Assembly: GCA_013396755.1 (NCBI GenBank)
Contig: VWZF01002953.1
Span: forward strand, 186,001 to 250,000
DNA from: Sclerurus mexicanus
Taxonomy: Eukaryota; Chordata; Aves; Passeriformes; Furnariidae
Reading direction: 5' to 3'
Length of the DNA: 64,000 bases
Shown here: positions 25,641 through 38,300 of the stretch, piece after piece
Numbering within the stretch: position 1 is the first letter of the stretch
Layout of the letters: every line of letters starts with the position of its first letter
Translations under genes and position numbers: made by a program
The notes under the pieces: model-generated
The model's database searches: none
Seen by the model: only the letters and a program-made list of their open reading frames with translations
Told to the model about the DNA's origin: nothing

Positions 25641-28600
25641 CTGGACAGTTGCTTGGGCGATGGAGTCACTGCTCCTAGCACTGTAGTTCCATTACTATTT
25701 TCTAGTACTGCATTCCTAGAAATATGCAGATATTTCTCAATGAACTTATTCTTAATATAATTCTAAATTAGCTAATAAAAGTAGTTTTATATATTATATA
25801 ATAAAATAATTTATTGGTATACTTTTTATCTCAATTATGTTTATTCCAACATACTAAATTAATATTGCCATAGTGCTGCAGGCATCACTTAGAAATTAGA
25901 AACCCATGGCATCATGTGCTCTATAAAAGCAAAGATGGTGCTGATCCTACAGTAGATACAGACAGGGAAAGATGAAGATGAAAATGAACAGTAACATCAA
26001 TAGTGAAAAAATATGGCAGTCTAATAGACAATACAACAAACACTTCATTTGCCAACTGCTTACAATTTTATATGTCAGTCAGAGGAAAAGAAATACGAGG
26101 AGGAGTAAAACTAACTAGTTTGACTGAATAGTACCCAGTATTTTTTCCCATCTGGAGGAATTGAGGTCAAGAGAACTGATCAGAGACAGAGACGTGCCAG
26201 TACACTAAGTGTAGTAGCATAAGTGCATAACCCTGCAGAGATTTTTTTAATAATAAGAGCCAACTTCAGCTAGTGCAAATGTTGAGACAGAAGGTGATAG
26301 GAGAGGAAATTATTACTATTGAATGAGCATCTCAAATACCTACAGCAAGTGTTATCATGTTCTACTATTTCTCTTCTGAGTGAAGGAAGAAGTCATAAGA
26401 CAAATACATTCATCTTTACTCATAATATCAAAATCTATAACATAATGAAAGATTTTGAAGTTTCAACATCTAGGAATGGACAAAAAAATCCATAGTACCA
26501 TAGCAGAAATGATGTAGTGATAATATTGTCTTTTTTTGTTGTTCACATATTAAAGCACTGCACTTTTATTATTTTTCATTTTTCCTTTTTTCTGTTTTTT
26601 TGGCAAGAGGTAAAATGCAATTTCCTGACAAAGGTTTCTGTACTGTTTAACTGTACTAAGCTTTGTGAAAGGGCACTCTTTCTTCTTTTTCAATTTATTT
26701 TTTTATCTTTACATTATCATTAAATTACCTTTTTTACTGACAACTAATATTTCTCCCAGTTTCAGGCCTCACTAGGAGGGCAGCCACAGCCTTTCATATC
26801 CAGCATGAATTATGTTGAATTAACGAAGTCAATAAATATTATAGTAACTTTATATAAATGAAATCATCACTGTTGTCTATTTTTAAAAGCCCAAAATAAA
26901 ACATTGTATAATAGACCAGAAAATGGCAATATCCCTGATTGAATAATAAGATTATTTCTATTCCTATTTTGTCCTATTTGGAATGCATATGAGCTTTCAT
27001 GACTGAAGTGTCCTTCCAAGGCTGGAGTCTTGATAGGTTGTACACTGAAGCATATGCCAGAAACACCGAAATGATGCCAATGAGTCCAAGTACTTCAAAT
27101 TAAAAAAATGGCAGTCAGTCATCTAATTTGCATTTTTTCTGCTGTGTAGCAATAGGATCAGTCACCCTTTTCTTCATTTTGTCAAAACAAATGCAATCAC
27201 TATTTCCTGCATCTCCAAAGCAAAGATTTGGTTATCAGTGTTTCTAGTGCACCCGCACAGGAGAGACTACCGAATCTTCCTCTGCCCTCTGGGGTTTCCC
27301 TTAAAACTCTTCTAAGTGATCTTGTAAGTCTTGGTTGCCTTTCCTTATATGTTTAACTAGACATTTGAAATTAGTCTGATTGGTTGAACTAAATAAATTT
27401 CTACAATCTCAAAGACACTAGAAATAATTCCCTACACTAATTTAGTTAAATTTGGACATTCAGGGTTAATTGCAAAAATTATTTTCTTGCTCTGAGTCTA
27501 GAGAGATCAATACAACAAGTGGATACCAAGTTTGAGGATTTTTATTCTTTTGACTAGGTGAGTAGTTTATAAAGAGAATTGAAAGTGAGTAGAGGCATCA
27601 CTGATCTAATTCTCTGTTAATCATGGACAGCATTGCAGTGATCAGTACACTCACAAATATCCACAACAACCTACCCCATATGTCACAAAAAAAACCTCAT
27701 CAGTGTCTTGTAACAAGCACAAGGTTACTAAGACAGATAAGAAAGATCAAAATCTGTAAATGTATAAAGGGCAGGGAAAATCAAGGCAACATCAGTATTG
27801 CTTTTATTACAGTCATGTTTAGAGACAAATTAGTACATAGTAGGCTAAGCACACAGAGGCAAAAAGCATAAATAAAAAGTCAAATTATATTCCCTTCACA
27901 CCGGATTAATAAGCAAACACTGCAGAGTACAGTACAGTACAAATATCACACACAGACTTCCAGAGGAGCACAGAACTTAAGAGTATTTTATTTCTCCTGG
28001 ATATTAGTATTGTGTTTTCTTACTGAAATTTTAATAAAATTCCATTTTCTTCCTACCTCTTCTGATGGCTGAAATGGCAGATGCCTCATTTGAAATTGCA
28101 AGAATCTTTAATCTGAACTCCCCACACCAAAAATGCACAATCTTACCTACCTACTTTTATCCAATTATAACATAATTTAGAAGTTTTTAATGCTTAAAAT
28201 TAGGTGCAATATACAGAGCATGGACAGCATCACAATATGGCATGACGTTCTCTAACGTCTCTTGACTTTTAGTTTAAATTAGCAGTAGTGGCACCAAACA
28301 TGCTGGTGCTGTCAACTGGTTCTACCAGGGATTTTGCAGGTTAGATTAAAGCACCTTCACATCCCTGCCGAAAAGAAATCAGTCTCATTGCTGATGCCAT
28401 GCTTCTCATGGTGTTTCTGCATAAAGGTGATTTAACAGTTTAGCTGCTGCAGAGGTACTGTTGGAACAACATGGGAGCCCTTTATAAAGCATATTTCCTT
28501 CTAAATCAACTGAAACCCAGCAGAACAACAGTGCGCATTTCTGTTTGGGGTATTACAGAAGTCGTCACAGCTATTGGAAGACCAATATGCCTTTATTATT

Positions 28601-30549
28601 TTACCCTGCTCTTAACAGGTGATGGAGAGCAATAAGGGTAGGATCCTAAGGTGGAAGAAAACTTTGTGAAATAGAATAATCCTAGAGGTATAGGAAAAGT
28701 GAAATTAAAGCAAAAATGTATTCAGGACATATTCTTGAAAATACAATCATGTGAAATACTGATCTGAGTTAATTTAGTTCAGTGCAAATATGAAAACTAA
28801 AGACTGCTGCTTTCACAAATGCAGCGCCTGAACAGACTGTAAGTGACAATAAAACCCAGTTCTCATTCAGAAAGTTCCAATTACTTTTCAGAGGAAACAG
28901 TATCAGACAAGTCAAGTCAGATTCTAATTTTTCTGAAACAAAAGGAAAGACATTCAGGCAAGGAGTCTGTGCTGTAACTGCAGGTAAAGACAGCCTACAC
29001 CAGTACAAATTGCCTCCTGGTCTGTATAAATGCAGCACTTGTTTCTATGAATTAGAAAATAGACACCTTCTCTACTGGATGCACATTCACATTCAAAAGG
29101 TGCAAAATTTCAGTCACACAGGACACACTGAATTGTTCAGCTTTCACAAAGAAACAGCACTCTAATAAAAGGCTGCAAAGGCTAGTTTGCAGTAACCTGG
29201 AACACTAACATCTCTGCATTGCTTATTGAAGTTAACACCAAACATGCCACAGTAAAGTACAGAAAGTAATTCTTTAGCTCAAGGTCTGCCAAAGATTGGT
29301 TTTATCAGCTGACAATCATATTCACAGACAGTAATTTATGATAGGTTCAGTGATGCCCTACACGCAGGTAATTCTGTTTATAGATCCAAACTACATTGTT
29401 CCAGGTACACAACTGATGCCATCATGATGTTACTCAATGACAACTTAGAACTCAGCTCTCATATGTAGGTCATAGCTCATCTTATATTTTGGGCAGTTCT
29501 AATGACTAAGACATAACACTCTACACCAAAATTATAGGAGTGGTTAGAATGCATCAATGAGATACTGTTGCTCTGATTAATGTGTGTGTGTTTACTGGGT
29601 ATTCCCTCCCTCCTGCCCTATTGTGGCTATCCGTGTAGTTCTATTTGAAATAAACATTCTTTAGCCCAGAGAATTTCAAAGGAGCAGTGGCAAACAGGTA
29701 TAACACTCTCAACTAAATTAAATAGCTCAAATTTTTAAAAAGTGGCATGACACTTCATAACAGGTTGTTAGAACACATATAATGATGTTTTTTAAAAAAA
29801 ATTCTCAATCTCACTGTATTAGCTTACCATGCTTTAGAATATACCACTCAGAAGGCACCATTTTTTTGTAACTTGGGAATTCTCTGTCTCAGTTCTTCAA
29901 GGACAGCTTCAATGGGTCTATAACAATTTTTGCCCAATGTGGGTACAATGCATTTCTACTCCCCATTTAATCTTCATGTTTTTGTTAGTTCCTTTCTTTG
30001 TCTTGAATATTACATCAGCCTCCCCAGTCATCTTTTAGCCTCTGAGCATGGCCTGTAATAGTGAAAATACCTCCAACATCTTAATAAAGAAAATCTTTAC
30101 CTTTTCTCTTGAGCAGTCTGTCAATTTACTCTGAGTTTCACCCTTACCACCATTCCCTAGAGAGAGTCCTTTGAGATCCCTAAATCCCAAGAGCTCATTC
30201 AGTCCTTGGTTCCTCTATTAAGACAGCCAACAGATGTGCCATCTAATATATTATTCCAAGTCCTCATGCTTTCTCAACTTTATAGCCTACTTCAGCTACC
30301 TTATTTTATGCAGATAGATACTACTCATCCCTGTAAACCTATTCCAGACAATTGCACAGATCTTTAAATATCATTAAAAAGATCTCTCCACAGTCTGGGG
30401 AGCTATGTCTGTTTACATGGGCTGAAAATCCACTCAACATTCCAGCCAGCACAACCTAGAAGCATGCATGATTTATTGTTGTTTTAATACAAATATGTAT
30501 TTTTAAAACTAACTTGCATTAAGCCATATAGGCATTCAGATTCAAAGAC
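25641..30549. other. Unique DNA, nothing firmly recognised
   Basis: AT-rich sequence without recognisable repeats. On the minus strand at about 28780-28940 a good acceptor (CCTTTTGTTTCAG) precedes an open frame of about 50 codons ending in a stop, but no good donor follows and no motif is seen, so no exon is called. Confidence 0.5.
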
Positions 30550-32010
30550 CTGCCACATATTTCAGATCATAGGCTGCCCAAGGCAGGCAAAGGCCAGGAA
30601 GACCTTTCCATCTTGTTACATTTTGTGTTGTAGTAATCCTGGACATAATTAACATTGAAGCCTGTCTCCTGGTGAACTGTAGTCCTGAGAGTGAATGACA
30701 CTACCTTTCCCAGAGAAAGGAAATACCTAGTCCTACTGATGCAGCTGCATGTGATCATCTGCCCCATGGAATTAAAGGTCAGCAAGGCATTTCTGTTCTG
30801 GCATGTTTTGAGCTGGAACAATTCTTGGATGTATTCAATATAGAAGGTGGTATGGGAATTTTGGTGGTTGACTCTTGAAAGAGTTTGAAGAGCTTTCCAA
30901 GGGAAGGAAAGCACATAGCCCCAGGGTTGGAATGCATATTATAATCTGCCCATGGGAGGTAATGGCCAGTAACAGCTTTCTGATAAGTCTCCTTTTGTGT
31001 GGGAACAATCCAGGACATATTCGATAATAGAGCTTGGCTCCAAATAGCTGAGCTGAGGTCCTGAATGTGAATGTACCTTCCTTGGGAAAGGAAACACCTA
31101 GGCCTACTTTTGGTGCTGCAGATAATCAACATCCCCAGGTAGGTAAAGCCCAGTAAGATCTTTCACTCTTGGAACTTTTTGTGTTGTAGCAATCCCTGGA
31201 TGTAGTCAATACTGGACCTTGGCTCCAGATGCTGGAAGTTGTGTCATGAATGAGAATGACATCACCTTTCCTTGAGGAAGGAAGCACCTAGTCCTTCTGT
31301 TGGTGTTGCGTATGATCATCTGCCCAATGGATGTAAAGGTCAGAAAGACCTTTCTGTTCTGGCATCTTTTGTGTGGGAGCAATTCTTGGACGTATTAAAT
31401 ATAGAAGGTTGTATCCTAATTATGGTGGGCTCCTGAAAGTGCTTTTACAGGGAAGAGACCACACCTTGCCCCAGTGTTTCAGGTGCAGATTATATGCTGC
31501 CCATGGGAGACAGATGCCAGCAAGACCTTTCTGTCTTGGCACTTTCTGTGTTGAAGCAATCCCAGAATGTATTCATTTTGGATGTGGTATCCTTGTTTGC
31601 ATGACGGTCTCCTGAAATAGAATGACAGTTCTTTCCATCAGAAGGAAAGCCCTCAGCTCCAGTGTTTGAGTTACAGATCGTAGGCTGCCCATGGGAGATA
31701 AACACAAGCAAAGTTTCATGACTTGTCAGATTTAGTAGCAATCTTTGGATATATTCAGTAGTGGAGATACTACCCAAATTTTGGTGGTGGGCTCCAAAAG
31801 TGTTTGAAAATTTTTTTTAATGGGAAGAAAAGTATCTATGCCCAATGTTTCAGTTGCAGTGGATAGGCTGCCCAGGGGAGGTAATTATCAGGAAGACTTT
31901 TCTCTCTTGGTACCTTTTGTGTTGGAGCAAACTCCAGACATATTCGAAATTGGAGCTTGGCTGTTGGTGCTGGGACAGGGGTCCTGAATGTGAGTCGTCC
32001 CTGTAATGAT
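30550..32010. repeat. Diverged tandem array of ~185-bp units with alternating subtypes
   Basis: A landmark (CTGCCCATGGGAGGTAA-like, followed by GCCAGCAAGACCTTTCT-like) recurs at about 30574, 30759, 30946, 31130, 31320, 31497, 31685 and 31868. The spacings are 185, 187, 184, 190, 177, 188 and 183. Inside each unit TTTTGTGTTGGAGCAATCC-like and GACATATTCAATA-like words follow in the same order. Two subtypes alternate: A units carry CCTGAATGTGAATGACA-like text and B units carry AATTTTGGTGGTGGGCTCC-like text, in the order A B A A B A B A. The array is thus mainly built from dimers of about 370 bases. Units differ by perhaps 20-35% by eye, so it is old. The period is not a multiple of three, and the open frames here (up to 117 codons, minus strand) are not conserved between units. 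It resembles a satellite or minisatellite, not a gene. Confidence 0.85.
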
Positions 32011-34061
32011 AATAAGTTGGGAGCAGAAGGCAGAGTTTTTTCCTTGGTGCATAGTTTGTCTGGTATCTTCCAGAAAACCAGACAGAAAACACAGCTAACA
32101 CGTTGATCTAATGGGTTTAGATTACTGGTTTTAACTTACTGGTAGGAAGCAAGTAATATGTTCATTTATCTAGAGATTGGAACATCTTTATTTAGGGTAT
32201 ATATTCTTTCCAAGACCATACTTCCCAAAGGAATTACAGGAAAAAAGAGTTTTTGTACCCTATTGTGTCTGGGTTAATTATTGGACAGTTGGAAGGAAAA
32301 TGACAATGAGAATGATTATATCTTGAACTCAAAATTCACTAATATTTAATGAATTATCTCATAGGAATTAATTTGCAATACATTTTCAGTCCTGTAACTC
32401 TCATCAATAGCTTACACTCAGAAAAAATATCTTGCAGGATATAAAAAATTCTGGGATCATGTGCAGTGAAGCGATGGCAACAAAACATGTTGACAGCTAC
32501 TTGTAATTTGAATATGAGCTTATCTCTTAAGCTTATCTGTTTAGATTGAACAGAACTGAAATGAAGGACTCCCTGGAATAGAATAAAACTCTGACAAGCA
32601 GCAGGCAGAAAGATCATCATCTTGTTCAACTCTGCATGAGCTCCCTAGAGAAATCAAAATTATACCAAAGGGCTTGTTAAATATCTTTCTGGATCTTCAA
32701 CTCAAATGGCAACTGAGCAACTACTTTCATTTATAAATCTCTCCACTGCTACATTCCAGGTCACTTTTTTTCCCCCTTTGAAATTTCATAGCAGATAATG
32801 ACTACTTCAGTAGTTTCCTTTTTATTTTTCTACAAAACTGAGTGAATATTTGATCAGCAAAATCCACATGGCTCATGAAAAGAAGTAAAATCAATTAAAT
32901 ATGTTCACTTGCCACTTCAATGAGATAGATTTTCTGCAGTGGGATTTTAAAGTCATTGAATATATATATGACTGTATTATTTCTGTAGTGATAAAAATTG
33001 TCAATTATTCCATTGATATTTCTAATAATAACCAGAGAAATTCTCAACTATATATCAAAACTCTCCCTGCTGACAGTGACTGAAAAGATTGGCAAGGGTG
33101 AGGAGAAACTTGTACCATCAAAAAATAGCTCAACAGTTTGAAGATGCACTGCTGCCACAGTGATGACATGCACAGAGAAAAGCATTAGGAAGAAAGTATA
33201 CGCAGAGAACAAGGGTTCAGTCTGACCTAAATTTCTGCTTGGGCAAGCTCATTCACCTGCTTATGCACTTCTGGGTAAGAGCAATTCTTATTATACCCTA
33301 TATCATTCGGTATTTCTACTTCTGTAAATGCAGCATTCTTACTCGTAAAATGTAACCGCTTAGATAGCCTAAGAAAAATTTTTGTCCTCTTAGATCAGCA
33401 GAGTTTAGGTGTTGTGTGTCTCCAAAAATTCCTTTTATAGGAGTGAAGCCATGAGAATTCAATTCAGAACATTTTGTAATAGTTTTAAAAACATGTCTCT
33501 TGCTAATAGGTCTTTACAAGTGCTTAATATGATCAGTTATGGACACATTAATATGAAATCTAATCAAGGTTTGTCTTCCATCTGAAACACAACTGCTTTT
33601 GTGCTCTGTTGCAACAGATGCTTTTTATTACCTGATCATATTCGGGTCAAATTATGGTGCCTGTGTGCTCATAGATGTACATTTTTCATCACTGTGCCTG
33701 GCATCCTTGTCTGCTGGTATAGGGACAGCACGGGAGATCCCAGAGTCTCTGGATCCCAGATGTACTGAAACAACACAGGTCTGGTAAATTTTCCTCTACT
33801 GCTTGCAGATTAGGCAAGCATGGCAGGAAAAGTAGGAATATGTACATCACATTGATATTGCTATTATCCTGCAATCCAGGAATGTGCATATATGTTTAAG
33901 CTACCAGTTTGATGCAGTTACCTTCCTATTCAAACGGTTAATAAAGATTGCAAGTCCTACAAATCCAACTGAAGTTTTATTAACTAGTGGCTGTTATTTT
34001 ACATCTCCTCCTTCCATTTCAAGAAGTGTCCATTAGTGTGAGTTTGACGGTGGACTGTTAT
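32011..34061. other. Unique DNA, weak exon-like signals only
   Basis: No repeat is recognised. On the minus strand near 32580 a good acceptor (TTTTATTCTATTCCAG) precedes an open frame of about 75 codons reaching 32354, but the only donors are poor. A second acceptor-plus-frame signal lies near 33770. Neither is called as an exon. Confidence 0.45.
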
Positions 34062-34066
34062 AAACC

Positions 34067-34213
34067 TGTCCTGGTTCTGGCCAGGACAGAGTTCTTTTTC
34101 TCACAGTAGCTCAGCCTGTGGTTTTGGAGTCCTGGGGAGGAAGGGGGTGAAAAAGGGAGGGAGGGAGGGGATGGGAGCACTAAATTGGGGAAATCCCCTC
34201 CTAAACCATGACA
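34067..34213 (+). mobile_element. Short LTR-like element with 5-bp target duplication
   Basis: 147 bases bounded by TGTCCTGGTT at the left and AACCATGACA at the right, an imperfect terminal inverted repeat with TG...CA ends. It is flanked by perfect 5-bp direct repeats AAACC (34062-34066 and 34214-34218). TGTCCTGG starts are typical of avian ERV LTRs, and 5-bp duplications fit ERVL-type integration. Inside are a hairpin (TGTCCTGG, 5-base loop, then CCAGGACA at about 34067-34088) and a purine-rich tract (about 34132-34168) like the polypurine tract normally lying just before a 3' LTR. It may be an LTR with a large internal deletion or a short non-autonomous derivative. Strand is assigned from the TGTCCTGG start and is uncertain. 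Confidence 0.6.
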
Positions 34214-35909
34214 AAACCAAAACAAATATGAAACGGAGAAACAGAAAAAGAGATGAAATTTTACTTTATGCATATACACATGTGGAGCTTCTACTACACC
34301 TGAGATGAGAGGGCTGCATTGTTGATGGTAGTTTTTCTTTTCTTTTTATACTTTTTTTTTTTTTACATTAAATGATCCTGTGCATGCAGATGACTTAAAA
34401 CTCATGGTAAAAAATATCCATTTCTTTTATTGCGTTCACCTACTTCACCAGTGGGATCAGAAGTTATGTAAATGACCAACATTTACATGATTTCCCAGAA
34501 TAATTTCAGATGACAGTGTTCATAAAAAGGACAAAGTATTTTCTTCCCTTCCTATTTCTTGACACATAGAAGAAAAAAAGTGAGACAATGTTATAGACTT
34601 CAGGAAGGAAATAATGTTAACTTCAGCTGCTTTGAAGAATACTTAAAAATAATTTGCGTTTGCATAATATATTGTATTATTCAAAGTTGATCTTCAAACT
34701 TCAGCAGCTGATATATATGCTCCCAGTAACACTTGAAGTGAAATTAGCAGGCTTACTTTCTAAGTAAAGGTTATTGAGGAAGTAACATGCTTGGAAGTGT
34801 CAAAACTACATCTATTAAATTGTGTTTCACTGGACACATCTTACTGTTTTATTATACATTGGGACTTCGATCCAACATTTAGGTCATTTATTTCTATTTG
34901 TCACTGGCAGCATTCCCATTTATAGGTTTGATACTCCATTTCTAGTGGAGTAAGCATAAAACCCTTGAGAGAAATTTTTGATTGGGATTGATTTGAATTG
35001 AGGAATAATTGGTGACACTTGACAATTTGAACTTGAACTGTATATTAATAAATAAGAAATAAAAATAAAAAAAATTTCCAGACTTTCCCAACCACTCTGG
35101 GAATGCATGAAATGAAGAAACACAATTGTATATTAGTATTTTAGCTAAAGAAATGAATGCCTGGTCGTTTTTATAGCCTTGCTGCCTGTAGCTCATCTGC
35201 AACTTCAAGCCTTTTCTGTACTTTTTTGCAGATAGGGATATGTTCAAATGAGCATATAGAAGGTAAAGAAGTAAATGAAAATTTTATTTTATGTGGGACA
35301 TTTTTTCCTGAATTAAATATTTTTGAAAATCTACTTTAATTTTACCTTTAAAATCTCAGAATATCCAGAAGAAAATCTGGTTTTCAGCTAAAAAATGGAA
35401 ATCTCATTAATGGCAATTAAAATTATGACATTAACTACATTATCTAATCAGTGTCTTTCAGGTAAAATGAAAGCATGTTTATGCATATATATAGATGATA
35501 CACATATTATATAAATAATATTATGTTCAAATTCAAAACCAACATAAACTGTATTAGTTCTCCTCACCATTACTAATATTCAGTCTGACATTTCAGAAAC
35601 ATTAACTTCCTCTGAAATTTCATCCACTGATATTCTCCATTGTTTGAACATCTTAACAGCACTTAAATTCTTTCATCTTGCTGTTCTGAACTACATTTGG
35701 TATCACTTAAAACTGGCATAAAATCATAAGAAAAAGAAATGTTCAATGTTTATTGCCACAGCACTGCTTTTCAGTTGTTGGGAAAACGCATTGAATGGCA
35801 AGGCCAAGAAGGAACTGTATATCTAGAAACAAAGACAATCCTTCAGTAAAGGATTTGGAATGTTAGCCAGCTCCTTTTCAAGTGCTTCATGCTTCAGCAG
35901 ATAACCATA

Positions 35910-36513
35910 TGTAGTGATTCCTTAGGGTTTTCATGTATTTGTAGAGTTTTATACTTCTATGTAGTTTCTTACATTTAGAGTAGCTAGCAACCTCTAATCC
36001 TGGGCTAGCTGTCTTAAGAGTCAGATAATAGCTGGAACACCATGCCTGGGAAACATGTACCAGAGCTAAGACAATTAGATACCATGTTAGTCAAAACAAG
36101 AAAGCAAACCCCAGCAACCTTGGAGAAGCTCCAGTAAGGGAAAGTGGCATGAAGATGATGATAAAGGATGAAGTAAGGGTCTTAAGGCCTCCAACTCAAT
36201 TCTAGGAGAGGCGTGCCATGGGGCAGTCCCAANGTATGAGTACAGCCAGGAATGAAATGGACACCTTTCGGATTAATTCACTCTGCATGTTTTGAAGCAG
36301 TGGTGCTTGGAAAAGAGCTCACATGGTATTCCTGAGGCCATGAGTTCAACCTAGCACCAGTCTTTTCTGTCTGTTACTTGCCAACATGTGTTGTACTCTT
36401 TTATTATACTCCTTTATATTCTGTACCCCAAAACCCTATAAGTAAAAGAACTTTTCTCTACTTAACCCACATACAGTTGTCTTGGAAAGTTTTGTTCCTT
36501 TCCCCTTACGGCA
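35910..36513 (+). mobile_element. Probable solo LTR (ERVK-like), split by an assembly gap mark
   Basis: The element starts TGTAGTGATT and ends TTACGGCA, giving TG...CA ends over about 604 bases. It is flanked by near-identical 6-bp repeats: ACCATA at 35904-35909 and ACAATA at 36514-36519. Six-base duplications are usual for ERVK/alpharetrovirus-like integrases. Near the right end are a TTTATATT element (about 36411-36418) that could act as TATA box and an AGTAAA variant polyA signal (about 36441), in the order expected for U3-R-U5. No internal retroviral genes adjoin it, so it would be a solo LTR left by recombination. A single N lies at 36233. Family assignment is an inference from the duplication length. 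Confidence 0.5.
36233..36233. other. Assembly gap mark (single N) inside an LTR
   Basis: A single N lies in the middle of the probable LTR. Contig breaks inside dispersed repeats are common. The true length between the flanks is unknown. Confidence 0.85.
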
Positions 36514-37841
36514 ACAATAGTAATATTAATAGAGACATTTTACAACTAGATCTGTGGAAAGATTTCCTTTCTTAGTTCTGCTAGTTGAAAGCAATTCAAA
36601 TAGGGTGGGTAGATGAGAAATACCATCGAGTACTTTCAAGTTCCGAAGAGTCATATTCTGCTGTGTTTACACATTTCAAGTAATACACTGTACATACTTT
36701 CATTGATTCCCATGACTGCCTTTTTAGATGAAAGCAACAAAGTCAGCAGAAATAGGCCATAACCATCTGCCACGTTCTACCCCACTTTCAATACTATAGA
36801 GTAATTCAAGAGATTTACAATAGTATTACTGAGAATAGAATTATTTGGGCTATTTGCCAACTGCATTTGAAGCTCAAATACCAAAGGTTAGTCATTAGGT
36901 AATACCTGAACCAAACATGCTTTACTACTGGGCAACATATCTTCAATGCAGAACACATGGCTGATTTTCATTCAGCATAATGGTAGTGGTTTTCTGTATT
37001 TGTGGATCATATTTCTGATTAGTGTGTAAGTGATACTGCAAAGTTTATTTTTTAATTTAATTAACCCAGTCTATAATTATATACTTATGTCTCTTTTATA
37101 TTATTTATAATACATATTTGTATTTTAAACTGTATGTTTGTTTATATATTACCTTCAGTTATAGTGTTTTTATCTAAAAAATTACAATTCTTCCTCAGCT
37201 TTATACACCGTGATCTCATTGGGGGATTTTAATTCCTACAGGATAATTCACATGCACTGGCAATAAAAACGTTCCATTGATCCTTCATAACTCTGGAAGG
37301 AGTTATATATAGCTCATGCTATTCTGGGCACATGTTATGCCTCCAGGAGGATCTGATTAGATGAGATACTTGGAATAATTCCATGAAACAACAAATTGAG
37401 ATAATGAGTCCACTGAATAACTAAAGCCTTGCAGACATTTATGGACATGCTTAACTTCATGCACACTACTAATCCCATTTAAATCAGAGTATGCCTTCTC
37501 CTAGACAACACAGAGTTGGATGCTAAATTAGGTATTTATAGTGCATATCAGCAGAATGTTTGTGCACTCCAGAGTCCTTACAAGCTGTATCTATTTACCA
37601 GCCCTCTGAGATGGAAATGTACTCATTTTAAACAGAATACACTATACAGAAGTCTGTGGCTGAACCAGATAAGGAACTCAAATCTTACAAGTCCCATTAA
37701 ACTACTTTACATTTTAGATTATCCTTGATGAATTAGAGCTCTCAAAATATTCTTAAGTCACACAGAAAGGGACATTATTTGTTAGATTTGTCAAATTTTG
37801 CTAAAACATTCCTAATCATAGAATCGTAAAAGATGATTTTG

Positions 37842-38129
37842 TAATGTGCTAAATTTCAGGTCTTCAACATCACAATTTTTTTTTAGATTTACTTTTTCAC
37901 TATTGTCTAATTAGCAAATTCATTTCTCTGTGTTGCATGTGGAGGCAAGAGGGACAACCTTCTATCTGAGGAAACTACCTTTAATCTTCCATAGAACTAA
38001 AAACCAAAACAATTTCAGTTCCAAACCTCATGCTTTCCCCATGCATACACAGTCATTTGCTGACTGGAAGGTTTATTCTGTTCAAAAAATCAGAAGTATT
38101 GTAAGCTGTGTGCAAAATTGAAAATAAGG
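37842..38129 (+). repeat. Inverted-repeat arm, partner at 43840-44135
   Basis: About 288 bases match the reverse complement of 43840-44135 (and its second copy 46204-46499). The core of about 230 bases is about 96% identical, and the outer part from 37842 is looser. It contains the same open frame in both places (for example the residues SSKPHAFPMHTQSFADWKVY). The arms lie about 5.7 kb apart. It could be an unnamed dispersed repeat or a local inverted duplication. At the two diagnostic sites it covers (T/C at 44026, A/G at 43934) it shares the alleles of the second copy (46.3-46.4 kb). Confidence 0.85.
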
Positions 38130-38230
38130 GTAATACTCATTCCCTTCCTGCGGGCGCACATTTCTAATGATTTTCTCCTTTTTTTGCTACCTTGAAATGA
38201 TCCCAGTAGGCATCCAGCATAAAACCATAC

Positions 38231-38300
38231 CTTGAATCTGCCATCTCCTTACAAATGATCTTCAAGAAATTACTCATCCCCTCTCTCAGATGGGGCTTGT
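38231..38300 (-). CDS. Candidate coding exon, unidentified gene
   Basis: On the minus strand a strong acceptor (TTTGTGCTATTTCAG, ending at 38301) is followed by a frame that is the only one open. It reads KPHLREGMSNFLKIICKEMA and then DS. A donor TTCAAG|GTATGG gives a 70-base exon, entering in phase 1 and leaving in phase 2. That matches the phase-2 entry of 20357-20548 through an AGG (Arg) codon. A second, weaker donor (TTTCAAG|GTAGCA) would extend it to 38191, and the frame would then leave in phase 0, which does not fit the next exon. The predicted segment is amphipathic and helix-like. The gap to the next candidate is 17.7 kb, a normal large intron. No family is recognised. Confidence 0.38.

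Noticed and set aside
28780..28940. Minus-strand frame after a strong acceptor (TTTTGTTTCAG)
   Set aside because: It ends in a stop with no usable donor, and candidate exons lie further downstream, so it cannot be an internal exon as read.
30567..31132. Overlapping minus-strand frames of 115 and 117 codons
   Set aside because: They lie in the 185-bp tandem array. The unit length is not a multiple of three and the frames are not kept between units.
37812..37826. AATCATAGAATCGTA, resembling the reverse complement of a CR1 3' tail next to the inverted-repeat arm
   Set aside because: Only about 15 bases match, with no CR1 body beside it. It is too short to call.
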